A stretch of 64,000 bases of DNA from assembly GCF_003122085.1 (NCBI RefSeq), contig NZ_QEXV01000005.1, forward strand, positions 177,466 to 241,465. Reading direction: 5' to 3'. Made by a program: the position numbers and the translations under genes. How positions within the stretch are numbered: position 1 is the stretch's first letter; each line of letters opens with the position of its first letter. Below are positions 54,202-61,423 of this stretch, one piece after another. The notes below the pieces were generated by a model. The model was given only the letters and a program-made list of their open reading frames with translations. It was not told the DNA's origin and ran no database searches. The DNA comes from Marinicauda salina (GTDB taxonomy: Bacteria; Pseudomonadota; Alphaproteobacteria; Caulobacterales; Maricaulaceae).

Positions 54202-54951
54202 ATGCTTAAGACTTCTGCACTGATAGCTGCGTTCGCGTTGACTACGGGAACCGCTTCCGCTCAGGACTGGAGCGGCTTTTACCTCGGCGGCAATGTCTCG
54301 ACGAGCTCCGGCGAGTCGGAAGCCGACGTCGTCACCGGCGGCCAGTGGTCGATCGAGGGCGCGCTGCGTCCCGCCTTCGAGGACCTGATGTCCACCACGC
54401 TCGATCCGGAGGGCACGGGATTCGGGGTCCAGGGCGGATACCTCCATGAGTATCCGAGCCAGGTCGTGATCGGCGCCGAGCTCGGCTACTCCTATCTCGA
54501 TGTCGACGACGCCCGAATGTTGCCGCAGACCGCGACGAGCTTCGGACCGTCGCCGACCTACGCCCCCGTCAACACGATCGAGGCGGAAGGACAGTTCAAT
54601 ATTCGCGGCTCGCTCGGCTACGACTTCAATCCGCTGCTGGCCTATCTGACGCTCGGTTATTCGACGGCCGACGCGACGGCGACCACGGAGGTCCTCAGCA
54701 GCGGCGGCTACAGCAAGGCGGGCGAGGAATCCGGCTGGGTCCACGGCCTCAGCTACGGCGCCGGGGCGGCCATCCGCCTCGGGAACGCGTGGTCGATCCG
54801 GCTCGAGTACGCGCGCACCGAGTACGAGGACATGGTTTACGACACCGAGTACCGGGCGGGCAGCACCTTCACCTCTCCCGAGTACACGGAGACCATCACG
54901 CAGACGCTGGAGCTCGACACGTTCCAGCTCGGCGTGAACTTCCATTTCTAG
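54202..54951 (+). CDS. Outer-membrane beta-barrel protein (OmpA/OMP_b-brl type)
   Basis: 249 residues. Signal peptide MLKTSALIAAFALTTGTASAQ, then DWSGFYLGGNVSTSSG typical of small alphaproteobacterial porin-like barrels, and alternating strands through GYSYLDVDDA, IRLEYARTEYEDMVY to the terminal QLGVNFHF ending in Phe. Eight strands are likely. Role: surface structure or adhesion, not resolved. GGGGA lies before the ATG. The upstream region holds a TTAAGC-N7-GCTTAA inverted repeat. Confidence 0.88.
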   Translation: MLKTSALIAAFALTTGTASAQDWSGFYLGGNVSTSSGESEADVVTGGQWSIEGALRPAFEDLMSTTLDPEGTGFGVQGGYLHEYPSQVVIGAELGYSYLDVDDARMLPQTATSFGPSPTYAPVNTIEAEGQFNIRGSLGYDFNPLLAYLTLGYSTADATATTEVLSSGGYSKAGEESGWVHGLSYGAGAAIRLGNAWSIRLEYARTEYEDMVYDTEYRAGSTFTSPEYTETITQTLELDTFQLGVNFHF

Positions 54952-55274
54952 GCTGCCGACGGTTCCGTAATCGGGACGACGAAGCGCGGCGCGCGGGCGA
55001 TCCAGGAGGACGCCTTCGCGCCGCGTTTCACGAGATCGGAAGCCTGCAGCGATTTCGCCGAACGCCGTCGATCGTGCGGTCCGCCTTCGCCTTGCGGCTT
55101 CGGCGAGACAGCCTTCGCTCGCAGCTTATCCGTTGGCTTGCCTAGCCGAAGCTCGCGCAAGCGAGCGTCCAGTGATTGGTCAGTCCGCCTCCGCCTGACG
55201 GCTTCGGCGAGACAGCCTTCGTTCGAATTCAACTTCCTGGCTTGCCTAGCCGAAGTTGCGCAGCGAACGAAGGC
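54952..55274. repeat. Tandem ~104-base repeat next to tRNA-Leu
   Basis: No gene. Two units with the same order (tccgcc..., ggcttcggcgagacagcc, ggcttgcctagccgaag) begin near 55079 and 55183, each about 90 bases with internal inverted arms (cgctcg...cgagcg). They lie directly 3' of tRNA-Leu (which reads leftward). Bases 54952-55078 show nothing I can name. Confidence 0.7.
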
Positions 55275-55361
55275 TGGTGCGGGCGGTCGGACTCGAACCG
55301 ACAAGGCCTTGCGGCCGGGGGATTTTGAGTCCCCTGCGTCTACCAATTCCGCCACGCCCGC
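55275..55361 (-). tRNA. tRNA-Leu (anticodon CAA)
   Basis: 87 bases with encoded CCA. On the minus strand: acceptor gcgggcg pairs with cgcccgc, D-loop with ggcggaattggtagacgc, anticodon arm gggga-ctcaaaa-tcccc giving anticodon CAA (reads UUG), a long variable arm of the class II type, and T-arm tcggttcgagtccga. Leu identity also fits the discriminator A. Confidence 0.96.
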
Positions 55362-55487
55362 GAACCGGCAGGCGCTCTCTATCTCACGGCCCCGCGCCGG
55401 GGAAAAGACCTGCAGCGCCGCCAGCTGGACGCCCTGCGCGACGCGGCCTACCGTCCGCCGCAATTGCTCACAGGCGACCCACCGGCG

Positions 55488-56165
55488 ATGCGCGACGACG
55501 ATCCGGCAGACCCCATCGACGAAGAACTCGTCCCCGGCCGGGGCCTGGTCGCCGCGCTCGAGGCCGTGCGCGACGCCGCGCCCGAAGAGGGGCTCAGGCT
55601 CGAGGACTTCATCGAGGGGCTCGGCGAGCGCGTGTTCGGCGTCGTCCTGTTCGCGCTCGCCATCCCGGTCTGCATCCCCTTCCTCTACGGCGTGCCTCAG
55701 GTCGTCGCCCTGCCGATGATGGCGCTCGCCGCCCAGATGGCGCTCGGCCGGCCCGAACCCTGGCTGCCCAGGCGCTTCCGCGACCGGGTGATCGGCCGGC
55801 CGGGGCTGGAGCGCATGGCGGCCGGCGCGCGCAAATGGTTCGGCTGGGTCGAGCGGCTGGCGCGGCCCCGCCTGACAGTGCTGTCGAACTCGCACGCCGA
55901 GCGCGTCGTCGGCGCGATCTTCATCCTCTTCTGCGCCTCGATCCTGGTGCCGCTGCCCGCGACCAACACCACGCCGGGCATCGCCATCGCGCTGGCCTCG
56001 ATCGGACTGATCACGCGCGACGGGCTGCTCGTGCTCGCCGGCCTCGTCCTCGGGACGGCCTGGGTCACCCTGCTCGTCGTCGGCTTCGCCGTGCTGGGCC
56101 CGGCCTTCATCGACGTGATGAAGGACTTCGTCTCCGGCCTGATCGGCGCGATGACATCTTCGTAG
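55488..56165 (+). CDS. exoD: ExoD family membrane protein (exopolysaccharide synthesis)
   Basis: 225 residues. ExoD layout: cytoplasmic N-terminus ending LRLEDFIEGLGERVFG, then membrane segments from VVLFALAIPVCIPFL through PQVVALPMMALAAQMALGR, TNTTPGIAIALASIGLITRDG and WVTLLVVGFAVLGPAF. In rhizobia exoD mutants make less exopolysaccharide and are alkali-sensitive. The ATG at 55488 is chosen; a TTG 24 bases upstream is possible. Confidence 0.9.
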   Translation: MRDDDPADPIDEELVPGRGLVAALEAVRDAAPEEGLRLEDFIEGLGERVFGVVLFALAIPVCIPFLYGVPQVVALPMMALAAQMALGRPEPWLPRRFRDRVIGRPGLERMAAGARKWFGWVERLARPRLTVLSNSHAERVVGAIFILFCASILVPLPATNTTPGIAIALASIGLITRDGLLVLAGLVLGTAWVTLLVVGFAVLGPAFIDVMKDFVSGLIGAMTSS

Positions 56166-56217
56166 GCGCGGCGCTTCGTCCCTCGCCCGCGCGTCCTTGA
56201 ACGTTATAGTCCCGCCC

Positions 56218-56757
56218 ATGACCGACGCCGCCGCCTTCCTCCGCACGCAGTCCGCCCCGACCCGCTGGCCGCTCTGGGGCGCGTTCGCCTCGATCGCGCT
56301 TCTGCTCGGCGCGCTCGGCTTCGAGTTCATCGGCGGCTATCCGCCGTGTCCGATGTGCTACGTCCAGCGCTGGATCCATGTCGCCGCGGCGGTTCTCGGC
56401 CTCGGTCTCGTCGGCGCCTACGCGTTCGCGCCCGAGACCCGCCGCTACGCCCGCTGGGGCGCGGCCGCGCTCGGGCTCGTCTTCGTCGGCAGCGCGCTCT
56501 ACGCCGCCCGCCACGCCGGCATCGAGTACGGGCTCATCGAGGGCCCGGCCTCCTGCACGGCCTCGGGCGGCTCGCCGAATTTCAGCCTCGACGATCTCAA
56601 CGCCGCCCTCGGCGCCGGTCAGCGCGTGGTGCTGTGCGACGAGATCGCCTGGTCGCTGTTCGGGATCTCGATGGCGGGCTGGAACGCGCTGATCAGCGCG
56701 GGGCTCGCCGCCGTGTCGTTCGTCGCCGCCAGCCGCCGCGAGGAGGCGCCCGCATGA
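56218..56757 (+). CDS. dsbB: DsbB-like disulfide bond formation protein
   Basis: 179 residues, four membrane helices. Active-site pairs: Cys44-x-x-Cys47 in GYPPCPMCYVQR, and Cys113 with Cys140 in the second periplasmic loop (EGPASCTASGG, VVLCDEIAW). DsbB reoxidises DsbA with quinone; no dsbA is here. The stop overlaps the coq7 start (atga), coupling it to a ubiquinone-synthesis gene, which fits a quinone-dependent enzyme. Confidence 0.9.
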   Translation: MTDAAAFLRTQSAPTRWPLWGAFASIALLLGALGFEFIGGYPPCPMCYVQRWIHVAAAVLGLGLVGAYAFAPETRRYARWGAAALGLVFVGSALYAARHAGIEYGLIEGPASCTASGGSPNFSLDDLNAALGAGQRVVLCDEIAWSLFGISMAGWNALISAGLAAVSFVAASRREEAPA

Positions 56758-57323
56758 GCTTCGAAAGAAAGACCGTCCGCCGCCCCGGAAACGTCCGCAG
56801 CGCCGACCGGACCGGCGAGATGATCCGCGTCGACCACGCCGGCGAATACGGCGCGGTGCAGATCTACAAGGGCCAGCGCGCCGTCTTCGCGCGCCTGCCC
56901 GAGAAGGCGCGCATCGCCGGGCAACTCAAGCGCATGGAGGCCGACGAGCAGCACCATCTCGACGCCTTCGACAAGCTGCTCATGGAGCGCAAGGTCCGAC
57001 CGACCGCGCTGGGGCCGATCTGGAACGTCGCCGGCTACGGGCTCGGCGTCGTCACCGCGCTGATGGGCGAGAAGGCCGCCCACGCCTGCACCGAGGCCGT
57101 CGAAAGCGTCATCGAGGGCCATTACGACGCCCAGGTCGAAGAGCTCGAGGCCGCCGGCGAGACCGAGCTGGCGGCGACCTTCGCCCGCTTCCGCGACGAG
57201 GAGACCGAGCACAAGGACCTCGCCGTCGGGGAGGGGGCCAAGGAGGCGATCGGCTATCCGCTGCTCTCGGCGGCGATCAAGGCGGGCTGCCGGCTGGCGA
57301 TCAGGGTGAGCGAGAAGGTTTAG
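56754..57323 (+). CDS. coq7: Demethoxyubiquinone hydroxylase Coq7
   Basis: 189 residues. COQ7/CAT5 di-iron protein: RVDHAGEYGAVQIYKGQ with Glu31, EADEQHHLDAF around 62-71 (ExxH ligand), EAVESVIEGHY and FRDEETEHKDLA. It hydroxylates 5-demethoxyubiquinone with O2 in ubiquinone synthesis. ATG overlaps the dsbB stop. The 3' end overlaps the convergent DUF4260 gene by 23 bases. E. coli uses UbiF instead, so this is the alphaproteobacterial type. Confidence 0.95.
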   Translation: MSFERKTVRRPGNVRSADRTGEMIRVDHAGEYGAVQIYKGQRAVFARLPEKARIAGQLKRMEADEQHHLDAFDKLLMERKVRPTALGPIWNVAGYGLGVVTALMGEKAAHACTEAVESVIEGHYDAQVEELEAAGETELAATFARFRDEETEHKDLAVGEGAKEAIGYPLLSAAIKAGCRLAIRVSEKV

Positions 57324-57717
57324 GGATTGGCGACACCCGGCCGATCCGGCCGAGATGGGTGGACTTGAAGCCGGCGGCGTATTTCAGGCCGTATCCCAGA
57401 AACCGGTCGAACCCGACATGGCCTGCCCAGATCAGCGCGAAGGGAATCAGCGCCGGCTCGACGACCAGTCCGGCCGCGCCCAGCGCGACCGGTCCGGCGT
57501 AACTGTGGGCGGCGTTATAGACCGCCGCGCCGACGCGCGGACCGGCGAGATAGGCGGCCATCGACAGGTCGGGCGCCAGGAACAGCACGCCGGCCAGCCA
57601 CCACGGCGCGCCGGCGGCCGCGTAAAGCAGCCCGGACAGCACCAGCATGGCGGCTCCCTCGGTCCGCAGGAGCGCGCCGGGCCAGCCGGCCGCGCAACCG
57701 GTCTCCATCGTCTTCAT
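57301..57717 (-). CDS. DUF4260 membrane protein
   Basis: 138 residues. DUF4260 signature: LLRTEGAAMLVLSGLLYAA, PWWLAGVLFLAPDLSMAAYLAGPRVGAAVYNAAHSYAGP, and FDRFLGYGLKYAAGFKSTHLG near the end. Three to four membrane helices. Function unknown. AGGAGG lies six bases before the ATG at 57717. The last 23 bases overlap the coq7 3' end on the other strand. Confidence 0.9.
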   Translation of the reverse strand: MKTMETGCAAGWPGALLRTEGAAMLVLSGLLYAAAGAPWWLAGVLFLAPDLSMAAYLAGPRVGAAVYNAAHSYAGPVALGAAGLVVEPALIPFALIWAGHVGFDRFLGYGLKYAAGFKSTHLGRIGRVSPIPKPSRSP

Positions 57718-58221
57718 CCATGCCCTCCTGAGATTCATCGGGTGCGACCCGGCCATTATGCGCGGAGGCGACGCGACGGGGATACCGGGTGGAGCGACGC
57801 GCTCAATGCTCGGTCCTCGGGCTTGACCCAAGGACCCAGTCATCATTCGTCGAGCGCTCCGACTTGGGCCCTTGGATCACCCGCCTTCGCGGGCGCAGGC
57901 AAGTCCAAGGGCCGAGAGGAGTAGCGCGCAAGGCGCGCCGAGCCCGGCGCAGTCACCTTTCCCTCCCCTTGAGGGCAGTCGCCTTTCCCTCCCCTTTAGG
58001 GGAGGGTCGGGGTGGGGTGATCTCTCCGGCCGCGCCGCAGACCCCCACCCCTGCCCTCCCCCGCAAGCGGGGGAGGGAAAGGCGCTCAGCGCCCGAAACT
58101 CCGGAACATCATCATCCCGGCCGGAGCGCTTAACGGGCGAAGAGCCGCACTCGCCGGCCATGGCGGCCCGCCCGGTAAGACCCCGCCAGCGCCGCAATAA
58201 CCGGGCGAACCGGACCCAGTT
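57718..58221. repeat. Repeat-rich gene-free gap
   Basis: No gene is seen. It contains a two-hairpin element at 57809-57920 (with an inserted ~22-base hairpin cccgccttcgcggg) and a set of polypyrimidine palindromes at about 57956-58082 (ctcccctttaggggag; ccctcccccgcaagcgggggaggg). The latter family also occurs at 5.93 and 61.1 kb. Confidence 0.7.
57809..57920. repeat. Two-hairpin dispersed repeat, copy 2 (with inserted hairpin)
   Basis: Same outline as the element at 36309-36393, but between ggatca and agtccaagg about 22 bases (cccgccttcgcgggcgcaggc) have been inserted. The same insert is present in the truncated copy at 63500-63565. Confidence 0.75.
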
Positions 58222-58503
58222 CTAGGAGCTCAGGAGAAGCGCTCCGCCTGCAAGACCGGCGATCGCCATGATCGCACCCAGCCATCTCGCGATCACTTTC
58301 CATCGATCCCACGACCCAGGCATGAAGACGCCCCAAGGCTTGGCCTTGTCGAATGAGCCGATCACGACCGCAACGCCCATCATCGAGAAAGCGGTCAAGC
58401 CCGTCGCATTCAGATCGGACGTTTCGAGCAAGACGAGCATCGTTACAGGATAGCCAATCCCGAAAAAGAAGAGCCCTGAGATCACGTGGTGGAGCCCGGG
58501 CAT
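58222..58503 (-). CDS. Small membrane protein, unknown
   Basis: 93 residues with three hydrophobic segments (HHVISGLFFFGIGYPVTMLV, LTAFSMMGVAVVIGSF, LGAIMAIAGLAGGALLL). No family recognised. Less GC-biased at third positions than its neighbours. AGGGG lies about 4 bases before the ATG, and the stop of the upstream HNH gene is 6 bases away, so the two form one transcript. Confidence 0.6.
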   Translation of the reverse strand: MPGLHHVISGLFFFGIGYPVTMLVLLETSDLNATGLTAFSMMGVAVVIGSFDKAKPWGVFMPGSWDRWKVIARWLGAIMAIAGLAGGALLLSS

Positions 58504-58509
58504 CGCCCC

Positions 58510-59076
58510 CTACGCCTCCAGCTCGACGTCCCAGTAGAGATAGTCGAGCCAGCTCTCGTGGAGATATTTCGGCGGGAAGCGCCGGCCCTGCGCCTGCAGC
58601 TGGTGCATGCTCGGCCGGTCGATCCGCGAGCGCAGCGGCATGGCCGCCTCGCGCGGGCTCTTGCCGCCCTTCCTGAGATTGCACGGCGCGCAGGCGGTGA
58701 CGATGTTGTCCCAGGTCGTCCGCCCGCCGCGCGAGCGCGGCACGATATGGTCGAAGGTCAGCATGTCGAGCTTCGACGAGCCGCAATACTGGCAGGCGAA
58801 GCCGTCGCGCAGGAAGACGTTGAACCGGGTGAAGGCCGGCGGCCGGTCCTGCTTGATGTAGTCGCGCAGCGCCACGACCGAAGGCGCGGGCATGGCGAAG
58901 GAGGGCGAGCGGATCAGCGTCTCGTATTCCGACACGATCGAGACGCGGTCGAGGAAGACGGCCTTGATCGCCTCCTGCCAGGGCCAGGTCGACAGCGGAT
59001 AGTAGGACAGGGGCTGGTAGTCCGCGTTCAGGACGAGACAGCGAAGGTCGTCCGGCGCATCCCTAGAGATCCGCAT
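58510..59076 (-). CDS. HNH endonuclease family protein
   Basis: 188 residues. HNH/McrA-type zinc nuclease core: FLRDGFACQYCG near 95 (Cys pair), LTFDHIVPRSRGG near 112 (first H, N), and TWDNIVTACAPCNLRKG (second Cys pair). The N-terminal ~85 residues (LVLNADYQPLSYYPLSTWPW, AIKAVFLDRVSIVSEYE) are conserved in alphaproteobacterial relatives. It is not linked to restriction genes here; a housekeeping nuclease of unknown role is likely. GGGAGG lies before the ATG. Confidence 0.9.
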   Translation of the reverse strand: MRISRDAPDDLRCLVLNADYQPLSYYPLSTWPWQEAIKAVFLDRVSIVSEYETLIRSPSFAMPAPSVVALRDYIKQDRPPAFTRFNVFLRDGFACQYCGSSKLDMLTFDHIVPRSRGGRTTWDNIVTACAPCNLRKGGKSPREAAMPLRSRIDRPSMHQLQAQGRRFPPKYLHESWLDYLYWDVELEA

Positions 59077-59308
59077 GTCGACCTCCCGAAAACCGCGCAG
59101 CCCGGAAGGTCCGTGCGGACCGTCGGCCGGGGATCCGGACTCGAGCGAGCGTCCTGAAAACGCGCCTCCTTCTGACGAAGCACCTGATTCGACGAAACGA
59201 ATCAGAGCTGTCCACGTCCATCGAGCGCACTTTAACCGAAAGCGCGTGACAGGCCTATGACACGCCGCACAAGGCCCGCTGACAACCCCTCCGGGTGTGG
59301 TCCGGCGG

Positions 59309-59980
59309 TTACGCCGACGCCGTCGCGTATTTCCCCGACAGCGCGGCCTTGAGGAAGCGCCCGCCCAGCTCCAGCCCGTCCGGGCCGATGGAGTGCGGGA
59401 TCCCGCGCGAGATGTGGAACTCCGCCCCGGCGCCGGCCGCGGCGAGCCCCTGGGCGGCGGCGAGCGTCAGGCCCGGCGGCAGCACGTCGTCGCTGTCGCC
59501 GTGGACGAGCAGGACGGGCGGCTTCGCCGTCATCTCGTCCTTCAATCGCTCGGGCCCGGCCAGCGCGCCCGAATAGCCGAGAATCCCCGCCGGGCCGCGC
59601 TCGCGCCTGAGCCCGACATGCAGCGCCATCATGGTTCCCTGCGAGAAACCGACCAGCGCCAGATCCTCGGGCTGGAGCTCCCAGCGCCGCAGTTCGGAGT
59701 CGATGAAGTGCGCCGCCGCCGGCGCGGCCGCGCGCGCGCCGCTCTCCATCAGGTCCGGGTCGAGCCGGGAGATCGGGAACCACTGATAGCCGTTGGGGAC
59801 GCCGGGGACCGGCTCGGGCGCGTTGGGGCTGGCCCAGGCGACGTCGGGAAACGCCTCGGCCCAGTGCTGGGCCAGGCCGGCGAGATCGGCGCCGTTCGAG
59901 CCGTAGCCGTGGAACAGCACCACCAGCTTCTTCGCCGTCCCGCCCTTGGGCGGGATGCGCGGTCCGTCGATGAGGATCAT
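59309..59980 (-). CDS. Carboxylesterase/phospholipase (alpha/beta hydrolase, YpfH-like)
   Basis: 223 residues. VVLFHGYGSNGADL, nucleophile motif GFSQGTMMAL near residue 118-122, Asp in LVHGDSDDVLP near 170 and His in GIPHSIG near 202. This is the small esterase family of YpfH and eukaryotic acyl-protein thioesterases. It hydrolyses short acyl esters or thioesters. No strong RBS. Divergent from gluQ. Confidence 0.88.
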   Translation of the reverse strand: MILIDGPRIPPKGGTAKKLVVLFHGYGSNGADLAGLAQHWAEAFPDVAWASPNAPEPVPGVPNGYQWFPISRLDPDLMESGARAAAPAAAHFIDSELRRWELQPEDLALVGFSQGTMMALHVGLRRERGPAGILGYSGALAGPERLKDEMTAKPPVLLVHGDSDDVLPPGLTLAAAQGLAAAGAGAEFHISRGIPHSIGPDGLELGGRFLKAALSGKYATASA

Positions 59981-60090
59981 GGAAGGGTTCGATCGGTTGT
60001 CGCTGCGTTCGGAGGCCGGATCATAACGGCGCGGGCCGCGCGGAAAAGAGCCCGCTTCGCCCGGCGCGCAGGCGGTGCTAGGCGTGGGTC

Positions 60091-60963
60091 ATGAGCGCCT
60101 TCACCACCCGCTTCGCGCCGAGCCCGACGGGGCTTCTCCATCTCGGCCACGCCTTCTCGGCGCTGACCGCGTGGGACGCCGCGCGCGAAGCCGGCGGGCG
60201 CTTCATCCTGCGCATCGAGGACATCGACACCGCCCGCTGCCGGCCGGAGTACGAAGACGCGATCTCCGAGGACCTGGCCTGGCTCGGGCTGGAATGGGAG
60301 CGGCCGGTGCGCCGGCAGAGCGCGCACTTTCCCGAATACGCCGCCGCGCTGGAGAGCCTCGCCGATCGCGGGCTGGTCTATCGCTGCTTCAAGACCCGCA
60401 AGGAGATCGCCGACGAGATCGCCCGCGCCCCGCACCATCCCGGCGAGGGCCCGGAGGGCGTGATCTATCCCGGGCCGCTGGAGCCGATGAGTCCGGACGA
60501 GGAGGCCGAACGCATCGAGAAGGGCGAGGCCTTCGCTTGGCGGCTGTCGATCGCGGCCTGCCGCGAGGCGCTCGGCGAGCGGTTCGAGACGCTGACCTTC
60601 ACCGAGCAGGGCGAAGGCCCAGACGGCGAGACCGGAACGGTGCGCGCCCGGCCCGAGACGCTCGGCGACGTCATCCTGGGGCGGAAGGATGTCGGCACGA
60701 GCTACCACCTGGCCTGCGCCCATGACGACGCGCTGCAGGGCGTCACCCACGTCATTCGCGGACAGGACCTGTTCTTCGCCACGCATCTCCACCGGCTCCT
60801 CCAGGAACTGATGGGCTGGCCCGTCCCGGTCTTTCGCCATCACCGCCTGCTGCTCGACGATCGCGGCAAGCGCTTCGCCAAGCGCGACCGCTCGGTGACG
60901 ATAAGGGCGCTCCGGGAGGCCGGGGAGACGCCGGAAAGTCTTCGCGCGCGGATGGAGTTGTGA
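60091..60963 (+). CDS. gluQ: Glutamyl-queuosine tRNA(Asp) synthetase
   Basis: 290 residues, the size of GluQ-RS. N-terminal nucleotide-binding motif TRFAPSPTGLLHLGHAF, RIEDIDTARCRPEYEDAI, and KRFAKRDRSVT as the KMSKS-like motif. It lacks the anticodon-binding half of GluRS and adds glutamate to queuosine in tRNA-Asp. The zinc-site Cys set of E. coli is partly missing: only one Cys in YRCFKTRKEI. No dksA neighbour. Confidence 0.93.
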   Translation: MSAFTTRFAPSPTGLLHLGHAFSALTAWDAAREAGGRFILRIEDIDTARCRPEYEDAISEDLAWLGLEWERPVRRQSAHFPEYAAALESLADRGLVYRCFKTRKEIADEIARAPHHPGEGPEGVIYPGPLEPMSPDEEAERIEKGEAFAWRLSIAACREALGERFETLTFTEQGEGPDGETGTVRARPETLGDVILGRKDVGTSYHLACAHDDALQGVTHVIRGQDLFFATHLHRLLQELMGWPVPVFRHHRLLLDDRGKRFAKRDRSVTIRALREAGETPESLRARMEL

Positions 60964-61423
60964 GCCGCCGCCCTTCAGGGCGCCGAACCGCCCCCTTACC
61001 GGCTCGGTCCTTGGGCTTGACCCAAGGACCCAAGGCGCCGCCCGCATCGCGCTCCATGCTGGGCCCTTGGATCGAGTCCAAGGGCCGAGAGGAATGGTGG
61101 ACACGCGCAACCCCCGGCCCTCCCCCCGCAAGCGGGGGCGGGGGAAGCGCGCCCCGCCAACGCAGGCGCGTCTCCCTCCCCTTCAAGGGGAGGGTCAGGG
61201 TGGGGTGATTTTTTCGGCCGCGCCGCAAGCCCGCCTGAACCCCCGGCCGACCGGAGGGAGAGCCGGGGCCTCCAGGAGAACCGTCGTCGAGAGGTCCCGG
61301 ATCGCGCCTTCGGCGCGTTCGGGATTTCAATCCGCCCCGTACGCATCCGGGCGCCCTCCGGCGAGACGCCGGCCGATTATGCTGCTAAACGCGAATCAGA
61401 CGGGACAAGACGGGGAGACCTCC
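60964..61423. repeat. Repeat-rich gene-free gap
   Basis: No gene is seen in 460 bases. A two-hairpin element lies at 61002-61092, polypyrimidine palindromes at about 61110-61207 (ccccccgcaagcggggg; ccctccccttcaaggggaggg), and 61236-61345 repeats 36060-36185 in reverse orientation. Confidence 0.7.
61002..61092. repeat. Two-hairpin dispersed repeat, copy 3
   Basis: ccttggg-cttga-cccaagg and cccttgga-tcgag-tccaaggg, ~35 bases apart, between gluQ and the amidohydrolase gene. Confidence 0.8.

Noticed and set aside
54948..56330. 460-residue frame over tRNA-Leu and the tandem repeat
   Set aside because: Antisense to tRNA-Leu's neighbours and exoD; it spans non-coding repeats.
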